Counted from the first letter of the stretch, positions 1 through 9,566 are shown. The stretch: 64,000 nucleotides of DNA from Celeribacter ethanolicus (GCF_001550095.1 NZ_LRUC01000041.1:33915-97914); one strand, 5' to 3'. Translations and numbers: made by a program. The notes: a model not told the origin generated them from the sequence alone.

Positions 1-734
1 TGCTGTCGATCTACCGCGACTTCGGGTTCGAGGATGTGCGGATCAAGCTTTCCACCCGGCCCGAAAACCGCATCGGCAGTGACGAAAGCTGGGATCGCTC
101 CGAAGCGGCCTTGCGCGCCGCGCTGGATCAGGCGGGGCATCCCTATACGATTTTCGAGGGCGAAGGCGCGTTTTACGGACCGAAGCTGGAATATGTCCTG
201 CGCGATGCCATTGGGCGTGACTGGCAATGCGGCACGTTGCAGGTGGATTTCAACCTGCCGGAACGGTTCGGGACGACCTATGTCGCGCCTACGGGGGACA
301 AAATGGTGCCGGTCATGCTGCACCGTGCTTTGTTTGGTTCGCTCGAACGGTTTACAGGCATTCTGATCGAGCATTATGCAGGTCACCTGCCGCTCTGGCT
401 TGCCCCGGTCCAGGTTGTGGTTGCCACGGTGACGGGGGCGGCGGACGACTGGGCTACGGAGGTTGCAGGGGCCCTGAAAGCCGCAGGGCTCCGTGTCGAG
501 ACCGACCTGCGCAACGAGAAGATCGGGTACAAGGTGCGCGAACACGCGTTGCAAAAAATCCCGGTTCAGATCGCCCTTGGTGCCCGCGAAGCCGAAGAGC
601 GCAGCATCTCGATCCGCCGTCACGGCACGGACAAGACGCAGTCTTTGCCACTGGAGGAGGCGCTTCAGCTGCTGGTCGCGGAGGCACGGGTGCCGGGGGT
701 GACGGGCCACAGTCTTTGCGTGGGGAAACCATGA
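1..734 (+). CDS. thrS: Threonyl-tRNA synthetase, C-terminal part (5' end outside window)
   Basis: Class II aminoacyl-tRNA synthetase that charges tRNA-Thr in the cytoplasm. The frame is open from base 3 and the N-terminal editing domains and most of the catalytic core lie outside the window. Visible are the core segment [16 protein letters not shown], the HRALFG stretch carrying the expected zinc-ligand histidine, motif 3 ([16 protein letters not shown]) and the anticodon-binding domain from about residue 130 ([11 protein letters not shown] to the C-terminus). The stop overlaps the next start as ATGA, so translation is coupled to a thiolase-like gene. That is an odd arrangement for a housekeeping synthetase and leaves open that this is a second copy. 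Family call is firm; its role as sole or duplicate ThrS is unknown. Confidence 0.93.
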   Translation, partial: LSIYRDFGFEDVRIKLSTRPENRIGSDESWDRSEAALRAALDQAGHPYTIFEGEGAFYGPKLEYVLRDAIGRDWQCGTLQVDFNLPERFGTTYVAPTGDKMVPVMLHRALFGSLERFTGILIEHYAGHLPLWLAPVQVVVATVTGAADDWATEVAGALKAAGLRVETDLRNEKIGYKVREHALQKIPVQIALGAREAEERSISIRRHGTDKTQSLPLEEALQLLVAEARVPGVTGHSLCVGKP

Positions 735-1909
735 AAAACAAAGCTTTTATCGTCGGGGCCTATGAGCATCCGACACGGGATGCGACCGACATTCCATTGG
801 CGCAACTGCATGCTGAAGTGGCGGCGGGGGCGCTGGCGGATGCCGGGTTGAGCCTTGCGGATGTGGACGGGTACTTCTGTGCCGGTGATGTGGCGGGCTG
901 GGACGCGCCCGGATGCGGGCCGTTTTCGATGGTCGAATATCTGGGACTGAACCTGCGCCATCTCGACACCACGGAAAGCTGGGGGTCGGCCTATATCAAC
1001 CACGTCGCCCATGCCGTGCAGGCCATCGAGACGGGCAAATGCCGCGTGGCGCTGATCACGCAGGCCGGTCGCCCGCGCGCCGAGCGCAAATCCCCCGCGC
1101 AGATGCACAGCGAACAGACGCAAAGCGCGCATGAGGCCCAGTTTGAACTGCCCTATGGCCCGGTGGTCACCAATATGTACGGTATGGTGGCCGCCCGGCA
1201 TATGTACGAACACGGTACCACGCCGGAGCAACTGGCTTGGATCAAGGTCGCCGCTTCGCATCACGCGCAGTACAATCCCAACGCCGTTCTGCCCAAGGTG
1301 GTGACGGTCGAAGACGTGCTAAATTCCCCCATCGTGGCGACGCCGCTGCACCGTTTGGATTGCTGTGTGATCAGCGATGGTGGCGGGGCGCTGGTTGTCG
1401 TGCACCCGGACGTGGCACGCGACTTGGATCGGCCCAAAATCACCCCCATCGGCGCGGGGTTCACCGTCAAGCATCTCAATGGCGGCTATTTCGACATTCT
1501 GGCCTCGGGCGGTGTGAAATCCGGCGCGGAAGCCTTTGCGCAAGCGGGTATCAAACCGCAGGACATCCAATATGCCTTGATCTACGACAGCTTTACGATC
1601 ACGGTTCTGGTGCAGCTTGAAAACCTCGGGTTCTGCGCGCCGGGGCAGGGTGGGCGTTTCGTGGCGGAGGGAAATCTCATCTCTGGCGTGGGACGTCTGC
1701 CGGTCAACACCGATGGGGGCGGGCTGTGCAGCAATCATCCCGGCAATCGCGGCGGCATGACCAAGCTGGTCGAAGCCGTGCGCCAGTTGCGTGGTGAAGC
1801 CCATCCCGCTGTTCAGGTGCCCGATTGTCATTTGGCACTGGCCCATGGCACGGGCGGGCAACTTGGATCACGACACGGCAGTGCCACGCTTGTTCTGGAG
1901 AGGGTTTGA
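731..1909 (+). CDS. Thiolase-superfamily protein lacking the nucleophilic cysteine (SCPx/Ltp2-like)
   Basis: A 392-residue protein of the lipid-transfer/SCPx branch of thiolases. Family landmarks are the [15 protein letters not shown] strand, [17 protein letters not shown], and a C-terminal [17 protein letters not shown] followed by [11 protein letters not shown]. At the position where thiolases carry the acylated cysteine (usually CASG) it reads ESWGSA, with Trp in place of Cys, so ordinary Claisen condensation or thiolysis is unlikely. Cys-less relatives such as Ltp2 are retro-aldolases for branched beta-hydroxyacyl-CoA that work with a DUF35 partner, and a DUF35 gene follows immediately. 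The start ATG overlaps the thrS stop. A retro-aldolase role is inference. Confidence 0.85.
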   Translation: MKNKAFIVGAYEHPTRDATDIPLAQLHAEVAAGALADAGLSLADVDGYFCAGDVAGWDAPGCGPFSMVEYLGLNLRHLDTTESWGSAYINHVAHAVQAIETGKCRVALITQAGRPRAERKSPAQMHSEQTQSAHEAQFELPYGPVVTNMYGMVAARHMYEHGTTPEQLAWIKVAASHHAQYNPNAVLPKVVTVEDVLNSPIVATPLHRLDCCVISDGGGALVVVHPDVARDLDRPKITPIGAGFTVKHLNGGYFDILASGGVKSGAEAFAQAGIKPQDIQYALIYDSFTITVLVQLENLGFCAPGQGGRFVAEGNLISGVGRLPVNTDGGGLCSNHPGNRGGMTKLVEAVRQLRGEAHPAVQVPDCHLALAHGTGGQLGSRHGSATLVLERV

Positions 1910-1910
1910 G

Positions 1911-2321
1911 ATGTCCGTTGAGATGCCTGAACAAAACTCCATCACCGCACCAGAACCGACCGCAGAAACCGCCACCTATTGGGACGCCGCCGATGAGGGG
2001 CGGCTGGTGTTGAAACGCTGCCTCGGCACAGGCAAAGCCTTTCATCCACCGCGCACGATCAGCCCCTTCACCGGTCGGGCCGACACCGATTGGATCGAGG
2101 CGGAAGGCACAGGAAAAATTTATTCGCTCAGCGTCTCAAGACGTCAGGGGACAGAGCATTGCATCGCCTATATCGAACTCACCGAAGGCCCGATCATCCT
2201 AAGCGCGCTGACCCAGTGCGATCTGTCCAAGGCAGAGATCGGACAACCCGTGCACGTCGTCTTTGAGCCTTGCGCAAACGGCAGACGTGTCCCCATGTTC
2301 ACCACGGTTGCGACCGATTGA
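1911..2321 (+). CDS. DUF35 OB-fold protein with degenerate zinc ribbon
   Basis: A 136-residue DUF35-type protein, usually the OB-fold partner of a thiolase-like subunit and involved in acyl-CoA binding or channelling. The N-terminal rubredoxin-like ribbon normally holds two CxxC pairs. Here the corresponding stretch (about residues 33-53, LKRCLGTGKAFHPPR and after) keeps one cysteine, so zinc binding is probably lost. The C-terminal OB part (EAEGTGKIYSLSVSRR, then IAYIELTEGPIILSALT) is well preserved. The start lies one base after the thiolase-like stop, so both should be made together and may form a complex. Confidence 0.8.
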   Translation: MSVEMPEQNSITAPEPTAETATYWDAADEGRLVLKRCLGTGKAFHPPRTISPFTGRADTDWIEAEGTGKIYSLSVSRRQGTEHCIAYIELTEGPIILSALTQCDLSKAEIGQPVHVVFEPCANGRRVPMFTTVATD

Positions 2322-2347
2322 AACAAGATCACACAGAGGACTATCCT

Positions 2348-2821
2348 ATGCAGATCACCCAAGATGACATCGAAAACGCTCTCATCACCTGGGGAGAGGG
2401 CAAGATTGCCATCTCGAAAGCTTTCGAAGAGGGCGGTATCGACGCCGCACGCGAGGTGGCCTCCGCCAATCTCGATGAGTACTACGGCTACAACCTCGGC
2501 CCGGTGCTGTTCAAGCCGACGATGACCAGTGGAGCGCAGACGTTTCGTCCGACGAAAGCCGGCGCTTTGGCCTATTTCTGCGGCCATTCCGACGAGTACC
2601 CGCTCGATAATGGCTTTGCGATCATGGGATGGCGCGCGATGGAGCGGATCACCGCGGCGAGCTTCATTCAGGGCGACGTTGCCATGTGGATGGGATGGAT
2701 CAAGCTGACGAACAAGGATGGTTCTGTCACCACTGTCGACAAGAGCTTTGGCTACAAAAAGGATGCGGCCGGCAAGATGCGCATCGTGCTGCACCATTCG
2801 TCTTTGCCCTACCAACCGTAA
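2348..2821 (+). CDS. SnoaL/NTF2-like protein of unknown function
   Basis: A 157-residue protein. The start ATG at 2348 is 26 bases after the DUF35 stop, with AGAGGA upstream. It resembles a conserved small family with an NTF2/SnoaL-like fold (association-domain type), members of which are sometimes mislabelled phosphoribosyl-AMP cyclohydrolase. Recognisable features are LGPVLFKPT near residue 50, a central GFAIMGW, and the end RIVLHHSSLPYQP. No catalytic cysteine set typical of HisI is present, so that name should not be used. It may bind or turn over a small hydrophobic ligand of the thiolase-like/DUF35 pair. Function unknown. Confidence 0.7.
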   Translation: MQITQDDIENALITWGEGKIAISKAFEEGGIDAAREVASANLDEYYGYNLGPVLFKPTMTSGAQTFRPTKAGALAYFCGHSDEYPLDNGFAIMGWRAMERITAASFIQGDVAMWMGWIKLTNKDGSVTTVDKSFGYKKDAAGKMRIVLHHSSLPYQP

Positions 2822-2851
2822 CCTTCCCATATATCAGAAAAGAGTGCCCGG

Positions 2852-3499
2852 ATGTTCCTTGAAATCAGCGACAATCTCACCGATTGCATCTCGGTCGTCT
2901 CCACACCCAAGGGCCTTCTGGGCATTCACGAACCGGCCTGCGCCGCGGCGATCTGGCAACGTGATCCGCTGCCGCGTTTCCAAAACTGGATCGAGGCCTT
3001 GCCGCCGGAGAAATTGCCGAAAGCGCGGCTGATCTTACGGCCCGATGCAGTCTGTGAAGCGTTGTTGAATGTGGCATGCCAGTGCGGGACGCCGGAGTGT
3101 CCGGAGCGCGACATGCTGATCGAAGATGCCTCTGCGCTGGCGGCGATTTTTGCCAATGTCATGCAGGCCGAATACCTGCGTCTGCGGCTTGATGTCGTTG
3201 ACACGAATGCCTGTCGCAAGTTCCACATTGACGCTGTGACTGCCCGGCTGGTCTGCACCTATCGCGGGACAGGCACGCAATACGGTCTGTCTGAGAATGG
3301 CCAAGATCCTGCGGAAATCGTCACGGTGCCAACCGGCGCACCGATTGTCTTGCGGGGGACGCGCTGGCCTGAAACGCCGCTCTCAAGCCTGTTGCATCGC
3401 TCGCCGCCGATTGCCGGAACGGGGGAGACGCGGCTCCTCTTGGTGCTCGACCCTGTGGAGGACCCTGCGGAGGAGGCAGAGGGCGCCTACCTGCATTGA
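2852..3499 (+). CDS. DUF1826 family protein
   Basis: A 215-residue protein matching my recollection of DUF1826. Landmarks are AAIWQRDPLPRFQNWIEALP near the N-terminus, the middle LRLRLDVVDTNACRKFHIDAVTARLVCTYRGTGTQY, and GAPIVLRGTRWPE followed by HRSPP. Conserved H, D, R and Y residues resemble the metal-site spacing of dioxygenase-like folds, but no enzyme activity is established. Related genes are often found in zinc-limitation regulons; no Zur box was identified here. The start is 30 bases after the previous stop, so it probably closes the thrS/thiolase-like operon. Confidence 0.72.
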   Translation: MFLEISDNLTDCISVVSTPKGLLGIHEPACAAAIWQRDPLPRFQNWIEALPPEKLPKARLILRPDAVCEALLNVACQCGTPECPERDMLIEDASALAAIFANVMQAEYLRLRLDVVDTNACRKFHIDAVTARLVCTYRGTGTQYGLSENGQDPAEIVTVPTGAPIVLRGTRWPETPLSSLLHRSPPIAGTGETRLLLVLDPVEDPAEEAEGAYLH

Positions 3500-3509
3500 G
3501 GCGCTGATG

Positions 3510-4526
3510 CTATTCGGACCCCGCCGTCGCAAACCGGGCGCGATAGTCGCGCGGTGACAGGGAAAAGCGGCGGCGAAAGGCTTTGCGCATCTGCTCGTCC
3601 GACTGAAACCCGGCCTTATACGCCACGCTTTTCAGTGGCAGGTCGGTATCGAGCAGCAAGGCCTTGGCGCGGTCACAGCGCAGGCCTTCCAGCATGGTCA
3701 TCGGTGAGGCGCCGAATTCCGACGTGAACGCCCGCGACAGGCTGCGCACGCTCATGCCCTGCGCGCTGGCAATTTCGTCCAGTGTCAGGGGATGATCCAG
3801 ACGCTCACTTATCCAGTTCAACACGTCGCTCATCCTGCTTGTCCCCGACATTTGCCCGGCCAGCAATGTGCTGAACTGAGATTGCCCGCCCGGTCGTTTG
3901 AGGTACATCACCATGTCGCGCGCCACGGCCAGGGCGATGTCGCGCCCGTAGTCCTGTTCGACAAAAGCCAGGGTCAGGTCAATCGCCGCCGTCACACCGG
4001 CGGAGGTCCAGAAATTGCCCGCCTGCACAAAGATCGCATCGGGGTCCACTTGCAGCTTTGGAAAGCGTTGGCGCAGCCTGTCGGCATAGTTCCAATGGGT
4101 CGCGGCACTCTGGCCCTCCAAAAGACCGGCCTCGGCCAGAAAGAAAGAGCCGGTGCATAAGGCCGCGCAGCGCGTGACGTCGCGCCCATTTTCGCGGCAC
4201 CACGCCACCAGCCTGTCTTCATTGCGCAGCACCTCTTCGATCTTGGCCGCGCCTGCGATCAGGACCGTTTCTGGGGTGCCGAGGTCGTCGAGGGCGACCG
4301 TGGCGCCCAGCGTCATCAGAGTGTCGGAGGGGATCGGACCAGCGGTAGGGGCCGCGATGGTGACGTCATAGCCGCCCGTATACCCGGCGGCGGCAAGATG
4401 CTGCGACGCATAGCTTAGTACGCTCAGCGGGCCTGTTGCCTCCAAGGTCTTGAAGCCGGGGTAAACAATCAGTGTCACCTGTCGTCGCTGGTTCATCCCG
4501 GGGGCAAGGTCGTGATCTGTCGGCAT
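3510..4526 (-). CDS. GlxA-type AraC-family transcriptional regulator with DJ-1/PfpI domain
   Basis: A 338-residue regulator. Residues about 15-180 form a DJ-1/PfpI-like sensor domain ([21 protein letters not shown], then [18 protein letters not shown] with the usual small-residue/Cys nucleophile elbow). Residues about 235-330 form the two AraC helix-turn-helix motifs ([19 protein letters not shown] and [32 protein letters not shown]). It ends close to and convergent with the DUF1826 gene and is divergent from the formaldehyde dehydrogenase gene, which it probably controls. GlxA-type regulators often govern quaternary-amine or one-carbon genes. An alternative start is the ATG at 4496. Confidence 0.88.
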   Translation of the reverse strand: MPTDHDLAPGMNQRRQVTLIVYPGFKTLEATGPLSVLSYASQHLAAAGYTGGYDVTIAAPTAGPIPSDTLMTLGATVALDDLGTPETVLIAGAAKIEEVLRNEDRLVAWCRENGRDVTRCAALCTGSFFLAEAGLLEGQSAATHWNYADRLRQRFPKLQVDPDAIFVQAGNFWTSAGVTAAIDLTLAFVEQDYGRDIALAVARDMVMYLKRPGGQSQFSTLLAGQMSGTSRMSDVLNWISERLDHPLTLDEIASAQGMSVRSLSRAFTSEFGASPMTMLEGLRCDRAKALLLDTDLPLKSVAYKAGFQSDEQMRKAFRRRFSLSPRDYRARFATAGSE

Positions 4527-4654
4527 CGTGTCGTGGTTCCCCGGATGTGGCCAGTACGGCCCGGTGTTTGGCCAAATGGGCGGGGTCAGATCGCTGGACC
4601 GCCCGAGGTGATACTATAACATCTCTGGATCACAGATTAACAGAGAGAACAGCC

Positions 4655-5818
4655 ATGAAAATCCGCGCTGCCGTTGCTTGGGAAGCCAACCGTCCGCTCG
4701 AAATCGAAGAGATCGACCTGGACGGTCCCAAGGAAGGCGAAGTCCTCATCCGCATCGTCACCACCAGCCTGTGCCACACCGATATGTTCACCCTGTCGGG
4801 CGCCGATCCCGAGGGTCTGTTCCCGGCGGTGCTGGGCCATGAGGCCGTCGGCATTGTCGAAGAGCTTGGGCCGGGTGTCACCTCGGTGAAACCGGGCGAT
4901 CACGTCATCCCGCTTTACACGCCGGAAGACCCGAACTGTCCCTATATCAAATCCGGCAAAACCAACCTCTGTCAGACCATCCGCAAGACCCAGGGCCAGG
5001 GCGTCATGCCCGATGGCACCTCGCGATTCAGCTATAAGGGCAAGATGATCCATCACTATATGGGCACCTCGACCTTCGCCGAATACACGGTTTTGCCGGA
5101 GATTGCGCTTGCGAAAATCTCGAAAGAGGCGCCGCTTGCGAAGGCTTCGGTCATGGGCTGTGCGATCCCGACGGGCATGGGTGCGGTGCGCAACACCGCC
5201 AAGGTCGAAGCCGGGGCGACGGTCGCCGTTTTCGGTCTGGGGGCTGTGGGCATGGCCGTCATTCAGGGCGCCAAGATGCAAGGCGCGTCGCGCATCATCG
5301 GCATCGACACCAACCCGAACAAATTCGAATTGGCCCGCAGCCTCGGCGCGACCGAATGCATCAACCCCGCGGATTTCTCCAAGCCGATTCAGGACATCAT
5401 CGTCGAGATGACCGATGGCGGCGTGGATTATTCCTTTGAGTGCATCGGCAACGTCAATGTCATGCGTTCGGCGCTGGAATGCTGTCACAAGGGCTGGGGC
5501 GAATGCACGGTGATCGGCGTTGCCGGTGCCGGTGAGGAAATCGCCACCCGTCCGTTCCAGCTTGTCACCGGTCGGGTCTGGCGCGGGTCGGCCTTTGGCG
5601 GCGTCCTGGGGCGGAGCCAGTTGCCAGGGATGGTCGATGAATGGCTGCGTGGCGATTTCGATGTCGATCCCTACATCACCCACAATATGACCCATGACCA
5701 GATCAACACGGCCTTCGATCTCTTGCATGCCGGGAAGTCGATCCGCTCCGTGATTCACTTCCAACCGGGGGAAACGATGCTGGTCAATGATTTGCCGGGT
5801 GTCATTGTGCCTGCGTGA
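4655..5818 (+). CDS. frmA: Class III alcohol dehydrogenase / S-(hydroxymethyl)glutathione dehydrogenase
   Basis: A 387-residue zinc-dependent dehydrogenase that oxidises the glutathione-formaldehyde adduct to S-formylglutathione, a cytoplasmic formaldehyde-detoxifying step. The catalytic-zinc motifs are intact (LCHTD near residue 40, GHEAVG near 68), as is the NAD fold ([16 protein letters not shown]). In the structural-zinc loop, where class III enzymes read ECxxCxxC then C, this protein has [16 protein letters not shown], so two of four ligands are replaced by Asp and Ile. Start is the ATG after AACAGAGAGAAC. The divergent GlxA-type regulator may respond to the same stress. No S-formylglutathione hydrolase gene is in view. 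Confidence 0.92.
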   Translation: MKIRAAVAWEANRPLEIEEIDLDGPKEGEVLIRIVTTSLCHTDMFTLSGADPEGLFPAVLGHEAVGIVEELGPGVTSVKPGDHVIPLYTPEDPNCPYIKSGKTNLCQTIRKTQGQGVMPDGTSRFSYKGKMIHHYMGTSTFAEYTVLPEIALAKISKEAPLAKASVMGCAIPTGMGAVRNTAKVEAGATVAVFGLGAVGMAVIQGAKMQGASRIIGIDTNPNKFELARSLGATECINPADFSKPIQDIIVEMTDGGVDYSFECIGNVNVMRSALECCHKGWGECTVIGVAGAGEEIATRPFQLVTGRVWRGSAFGGVLGRSQLPGMVDEWLRGDFDVDPYITHNMTHDQINTAFDLLHAGKSIRSVIHFQPGETMLVNDLPGVIVPA

Positions 5819-5825
5819 TCTGGTC

Positions 5826-5860
5826 TGCGAAAAGCCCGAAATTATAGCGGGCCTTTCGCA
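5826..5860 (+). terminator. Stem-loop after the formaldehyde dehydrogenase gene
   Basis: Thirteen-base arms TGCGAAAAGCCCG and CGGGCCTTTCGCA flank a 9-base loop, with one mismatch. It begins 7 bases after the stop codon. There is no long T run after it, so it could be a terminator or an mRNA 3' stabiliser. Confidence 0.6.
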
Positions 5861-6197
5861 TCAGATATAGATGAGGCACGTCAACGCTTGATATATTGCA
5901 TTGCGGGCCACTTTAGTCGAGATCACACGTAGGGATGTCCCGACGAGGGTTATCATGCTGCCCAACAAGCACCTCAATCTGCCGCATGATCGGGGCTTTC
6001 GTGCTACTGACACGCCGTTCCCTTCAACTGTGACAATCTCCTTTGGATTGTGCGGTTTTGTAGTTATCTTGGCTCTCCGTTTACCTCATCAGTACGCTGG
6101 ACAATTTTTGTGGGAGAGGACCAGTTTTGCCGGTGAGAATTGGTCTGAGGGCAGTATCAGGTTTGTCACGGGAGGGATGGGTGGCTATGTTCCTCTG
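5861..6197. other. Intergenic stretch without recognisable gene
   Basis: About 340 bases between the dehydrogenase stem-loop and the IS6 relic. A frame is open across most of it but reads as low-complexity noise with no known motif and no convincing ribosome site. It is probably the eroded flank of the IS6 insertion. Confidence 0.4.
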
Positions 6198-6907
6198 ATG
6201 ATATTATCGTCTGATCCGACCCGCCTGAAAGGGCATCGCTTTCCCCGCAGCGTCATCGGCTATGCGGTTTGGCTATACCATCGTTTTGCGCTCAGCCTGC
6301 GCGACGTAGAGGACGTTTTGGCTGAGCGTGGGATCAGCGTCAGCCATGAAACCATCCGGGTCTGGTGCCAGCGGTTTGGGCCTCAGTTTGCTGCGGCGAT
6401 CCGGCGGGATCGGCCCAGCCCGACCGATAAATGGCATATGGATTAAATGGTCATTTCCATCGGCGGTCAGAAGCACTGGCTGTAGCGCGCGGTTGATGCC
6501 AACGGCGATACCATTGAAATCCTTGTACAAAGCCGCCGAAATAGTCGTGCTGCGACGCGTTTTATGAGGAAGCTGATGAAACGCTGGGACGCTCCCCGGG
6601 TGATCGTGACTGACAAGCTGCGCAGTTATGGCGTGGCAATCCGGAACCTTTGCCCCGGGATCGATCATCGCAGCCACAAGCGTTTGAATAACCGATGCGC
6701 GGTTTCACATCGCCATACACGACGACAAGAGAAGGTCATGGGGCGTTCAAATCCCCTCGGCAGGCGCAAATGTTCCTGTCGGTTCTCGACCAGACCGCCG
6801 CGCTCTTTCGTCCTAAACGCCACCGCCTTTCTGCAATTTCATACCGTCACGCCAGGGCTGATGCGTTCGGCCTCTGGGCCGGTATGACCGAAGCTATAGC
6901 TCCTTGA
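6198..6907 (+). pseudogene. IS6-family transposase, inactivated
   Basis: Decayed IS6-type DDE transposase. The N-terminal part reads LKGHRFPRSVIGYAVWLYHR and LSLRDVEDVLAERGISVSHE, typical of IS6. It continues past a TAA at 6444 (where an intact copy would read WHLDE) and a TAG at 6483 (after ISIGGQKHWL), into RFMRKLMKRWDAPRVIVTDKLRSYG. Near 6690-6740 the frame shifts to FKSPRQAQMFLSVLDQ and RADAFGLWAGMTE, the normal C-terminus. Two stops and one frameshift make it inactive. No terminal inverted repeat pair was found by eye. Confidence 0.88.
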
Positions 6908-7331
6908 GAGAGTGGCAGCACCGTTATCACTCCAAGTTCAAACAACATGACAATGCCGCAGAAATTGTTCTGCGGGCAGGGAAGATGGCTGTGCTCGGCA
7001 TTGTTGCGGGGCGGTCATTTCGGATTGACGGTTCGCACGACCTCGTCAGGGTTCTCTTGGTCATCCCAGCCGCCCCGATTGCCGCGAAGCGGATCGGCTT
7101 GGATCTTAACGTCAGGTCTTGAAAATCATAAGGAGAGGTAACGCTAAGAAGGTTAGCATTCTGGACGATTTCGACGACACGTTCAGACATCTACTGAGTT
7201 TCCGGATGCTCGACGGGCATGATGCCACCTATGAGCGGAGCGGTTTGCAGATGAGGCCGTTCTTGCGCGCAAGGTGTAAGAGGCGGATGCCCTCGTGCTC
7301 TTTCGCGACCGCACACCGATCACGGCGTCGC
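6908..7331. other. Non-coding stretch between IS6 relic and lysR-type gene
   Basis: About 420 bases without a supportable gene. Short frames occur on both strands but show no family resemblance, and none has a good ribosome site. It may hold eroded flanks of the IS6 copy. Confidence 0.4.
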
Positions 7332-8237
7332 TCATCCGGTTTGGTGAATGGTCTCGACGATCTTGCTACGCACCCATTTGTGCATGTCGGAGGTCTGCGT
7401 GCGGGCGGTCCAGACCATCTGAATTGCGACGGTCGATCTGACGGGGCATGGCGTCACGTAGAGGCCGTCGCCAAATTGACGAGAGAGGCGTTCCGGCACC
7501 GTCGCGATCAGTTCTGTTCCCGCGATGAGATTTTGAATGCCTGCGGGGCTCGGCGTACGAATGGCGATGGAGAGGGTGTGTCCCGCGTCTTCGAGAAATT
7601 GCATGTAGCGCGATTTCCAGTGGCCGCCGTAGGTGATGTAGACATGCTCCAACGCGAGATAATCCGTCAGCGTCAAATTCCTTTGCGTGGCGGGATGGGC
7701 TGGGTCCATCACGCAAACATAGGGGTCCTCGTAGAGTGTGCGCGTATAAAAGGCGGCACCAAGCTGAACGAAGGGGCCGATCAACACATCGGCCTCCATC
7801 CGCAAGAGCTTGTCATGCCCGATATAGGAGGCGTCGATGATTTCGATTTTCATCTGCGGGGCTTCGGCTCGGATCGCGTGGGCGAGATGGGGAATGATCA
7901 AGGCCCGTTCGTAATAGTTGCATGCGATCGAAATCGTTTCGCGGCTGTTTTCCGGGTCGAACCCGCGTTCCGTCGTCAAGTGGGCAAAGCGCACCAAAAG
8001 CTCCTGAGCCTCCGTGACCACCTCTTCGCAGCGCGCCGTGGCGATCAGTTTGCGCGCCTCCCGCACGAAAAGCGGATCATCGAACACGCCTCTGAGCTTG
8101 TCGATGGTATAGCTGACAACCGATTGATTCATATTGAGATCTTCGGCGGCACGGGTGAAAGACCCGAAGCGGTAGACACGGACTAACACCTCGAGGGCGC
8201 GGAAATCCGTGGCGAGACTATCGATTGTTTTAGGCAC
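7332..8237 (-). CDS. LysR-family transcriptional regulator
   Basis: A 301-residue LysR regulator. The winged helix is at residues 10-70 (RALEVLVRVYRFGSFTRAAEDLNMNQSVVSYTIDKLRGVF) and is followed by a periplasmic-binding-like effector domain (ISIACNYYERALIIPHL, then ADVLIGPF). It is transcribed away from the first P450 gene across a 138-base gap, the usual place for a LysR regulator that controls its divergent neighbour. The inducer is unknown. The HTH has Asn-Gln-Ser-Val in the recognition helix, somewhat unlike the commoner TQPALS pattern, as in the NodD/LeuO-like branch. Confidence 0.9.
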   Translation of the reverse strand: MPKTIDSLATDFRALEVLVRVYRFGSFTRAAEDLNMNQSVVSYTIDKLRGVFDDPLFVREARKLIATARCEEVVTEAQELLVRFAHLTTERGFDPENSRETISIACNYYERALIIPHLAHAIRAEAPQMKIEIIDASYIGHDKLLRMEADVLIGPFVQLGAAFYTRTLYEDPYVCVMDPAHPATQRNLTLTDYLALEHVYITYGGHWKSRYMQFLEDAGHTLSIAIRTPSPAGIQNLIAGTELIATVPERLSRQFGDGLYVTPCPVRSTVAIQMVWTARTQTSDMHKWVRSKIVETIHQTG

Positions 8238-8375
8238 CTAGGTTGTCTTTCATTGGCGCGGCTTCATCTGTTTGCGATCTACTTTTCAGATGTCTTATAT
8301 CTATTCTATCGGGTTGCTGGATGAAAGCCTGATCGTTTAACTGGGTGCACTACAGCTTTGGGAGGAGACCTGTAG

Positions 8376-9554
8376 ATGCTCGATTTGCCAATCAATGAGG
8401 CGGTCACATTGGCCGACCTCACACGGGACCCCTATCCGATTTACAAACGGATGCGCGCCGAGACGCCTGTCGTGCGCATGGCGCAGACCAACCGGATTCT
8501 CGTGACCCGCGCCGAACATACCAAATGGATCAAGGAAACGCCGGAGATTTTTAGCTCCGACGATCCGACCACGCCGATGAAACCGGCGTTTCAGGCCCAG
8601 ACATTGATGCGGAAAGACGGGGCGGAGCACCGCGCCGAACGCATGGCGATGCAGCCCGCCTTTTCGCCGAAAGTGATCCGCACCGACTGGGCCGATCTCT
8701 ACACCCGTCTGGCCGAGGACTATGTCTCGCGCCTGCCGCGTGGCGAAACTGTCGATCTGTTCCGCGACCTTTGCGGCCCCATCGCAGCGCGCATCCTCGC
8801 GCATATGCTTGGGCTTGATGAGGCAAGTGACGAGGACATGCAGCGCTGGTCCCAGACCCTGATCGATGGCGCCGGAAACTTCGGCTATGACCCGAAGCTC
8901 TTCGAGCTGTCAGATGCGGCAAATGCTGAGATGAACGCTTTGTTTGACAGCCTGATTTCGCGCCATCGCGCCGAGCCGAACAATTCGGCCTTTTCCACCA
9001 TGCTCAACGCCAGAAATCCGATCCCAATGAGTCAGGTCTACGCCAACCTCAAGATTGCCATCGGCGGTGGCATCAATGAGCCGCGCGATGCGCTGGCGAC
9101 GATTGTCTATGGGCTTTTGACCAACCCCGACCAATTCGAGGAGGTCAAACGCCAGGCCCTCTGGGAAGATGCTTTCGAGGAAGGGGTGCGCTGGGTCGCG
9201 CCGATTCAGGTCTCCGGGCGCCGCACCACACAGGAAGTGCAGATCGGCGATGTTTTCGTCGGGCCGGGTGAGGCGGTGATGACGATTCAGGCGTCGGCCA
9301 ACCGCGACGAGACGATCTATGGCGAGGATGGCGAACTGTTCAACATCTTCCGCGACAAGCATCCGCATCAGGCCTTTGGCAGCGGTCCGCACCATTGCGC
9401 GGGCGCTCAGGTCGCGCGTCGGACCCTGGGGCAGATCATGCTGCCGCTGCTGTTCGACCGCTTTCCCAACATGACACTCGACGATCCGGCAAAGGTGATC
9501 TGGAGCGGCTTCGGTTTTCGTGGCCCGCTCAACCTTCCGGTGACATTGAACTGA
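8376..9554 (+). CDS. Cytochrome P450 (first copy)
   Basis: A 392-residue soluble bacterial P450 that would use the downstream ferredoxin and reductase. The heme-ligand loop is AFGSGPHHCAGAQVAR (Cys near residue 347). The K-helix ExxR is EGVR. The I-helix reads IGGGINEPRDAL: the usual acidic-residue/Thr pair that delivers protons to oxygen is replaced by Asn-Glu-Pro, a variant seen in some proteobacterial P450s. Start ATG follows GGGAGGAG at a good distance. It is probably one operon with the reductase (12-base gap). The substrate is unknown; hydroxylation or demethylation is possible. Confidence 0.93.
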   Translation: MLDLPINEAVTLADLTRDPYPIYKRMRAETPVVRMAQTNRILVTRAEHTKWIKETPEIFSSDDPTTPMKPAFQAQTLMRKDGAEHRAERMAMQPAFSPKVIRTDWADLYTRLAEDYVSRLPRGETVDLFRDLCGPIAARILAHMLGLDEASDEDMQRWSQTLIDGAGNFGYDPKLFELSDAANAEMNALFDSLISRHRAEPNNSAFSTMLNARNPIPMSQVYANLKIAIGGGINEPRDALATIVYGLLTNPDQFEEVKRQALWEDAFEEGVRWVAPIQVSGRRTTQEVQIGDVFVGPGEAVMTIQASANRDETIYGEDGELFNIFRDKHPHQAFGSGPHHCAGAQVARRTLGQIMLPLLFDRFPNMTLDDPAKVIWSGFGFRGPLNLPVTLN

Positions 9555-9566
9555 GGCCGTAGGAAG

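Noticed and set aside
227..1909. Open frame extending the thiolase-like gene about 170 codons upstream
   Set aside because: The extension lies in the thrS frame's shadow, has no domain similarity, and the ATG at 731 gives the normal thiolase N-terminus.
2348..2821. Phosphoribosyl-AMP cyclohydrolase (HisI) name for the NTF2-like gene
   Set aside because: The metal-binding cysteine motif of HisI is absent and the context is not histidine synthesis.
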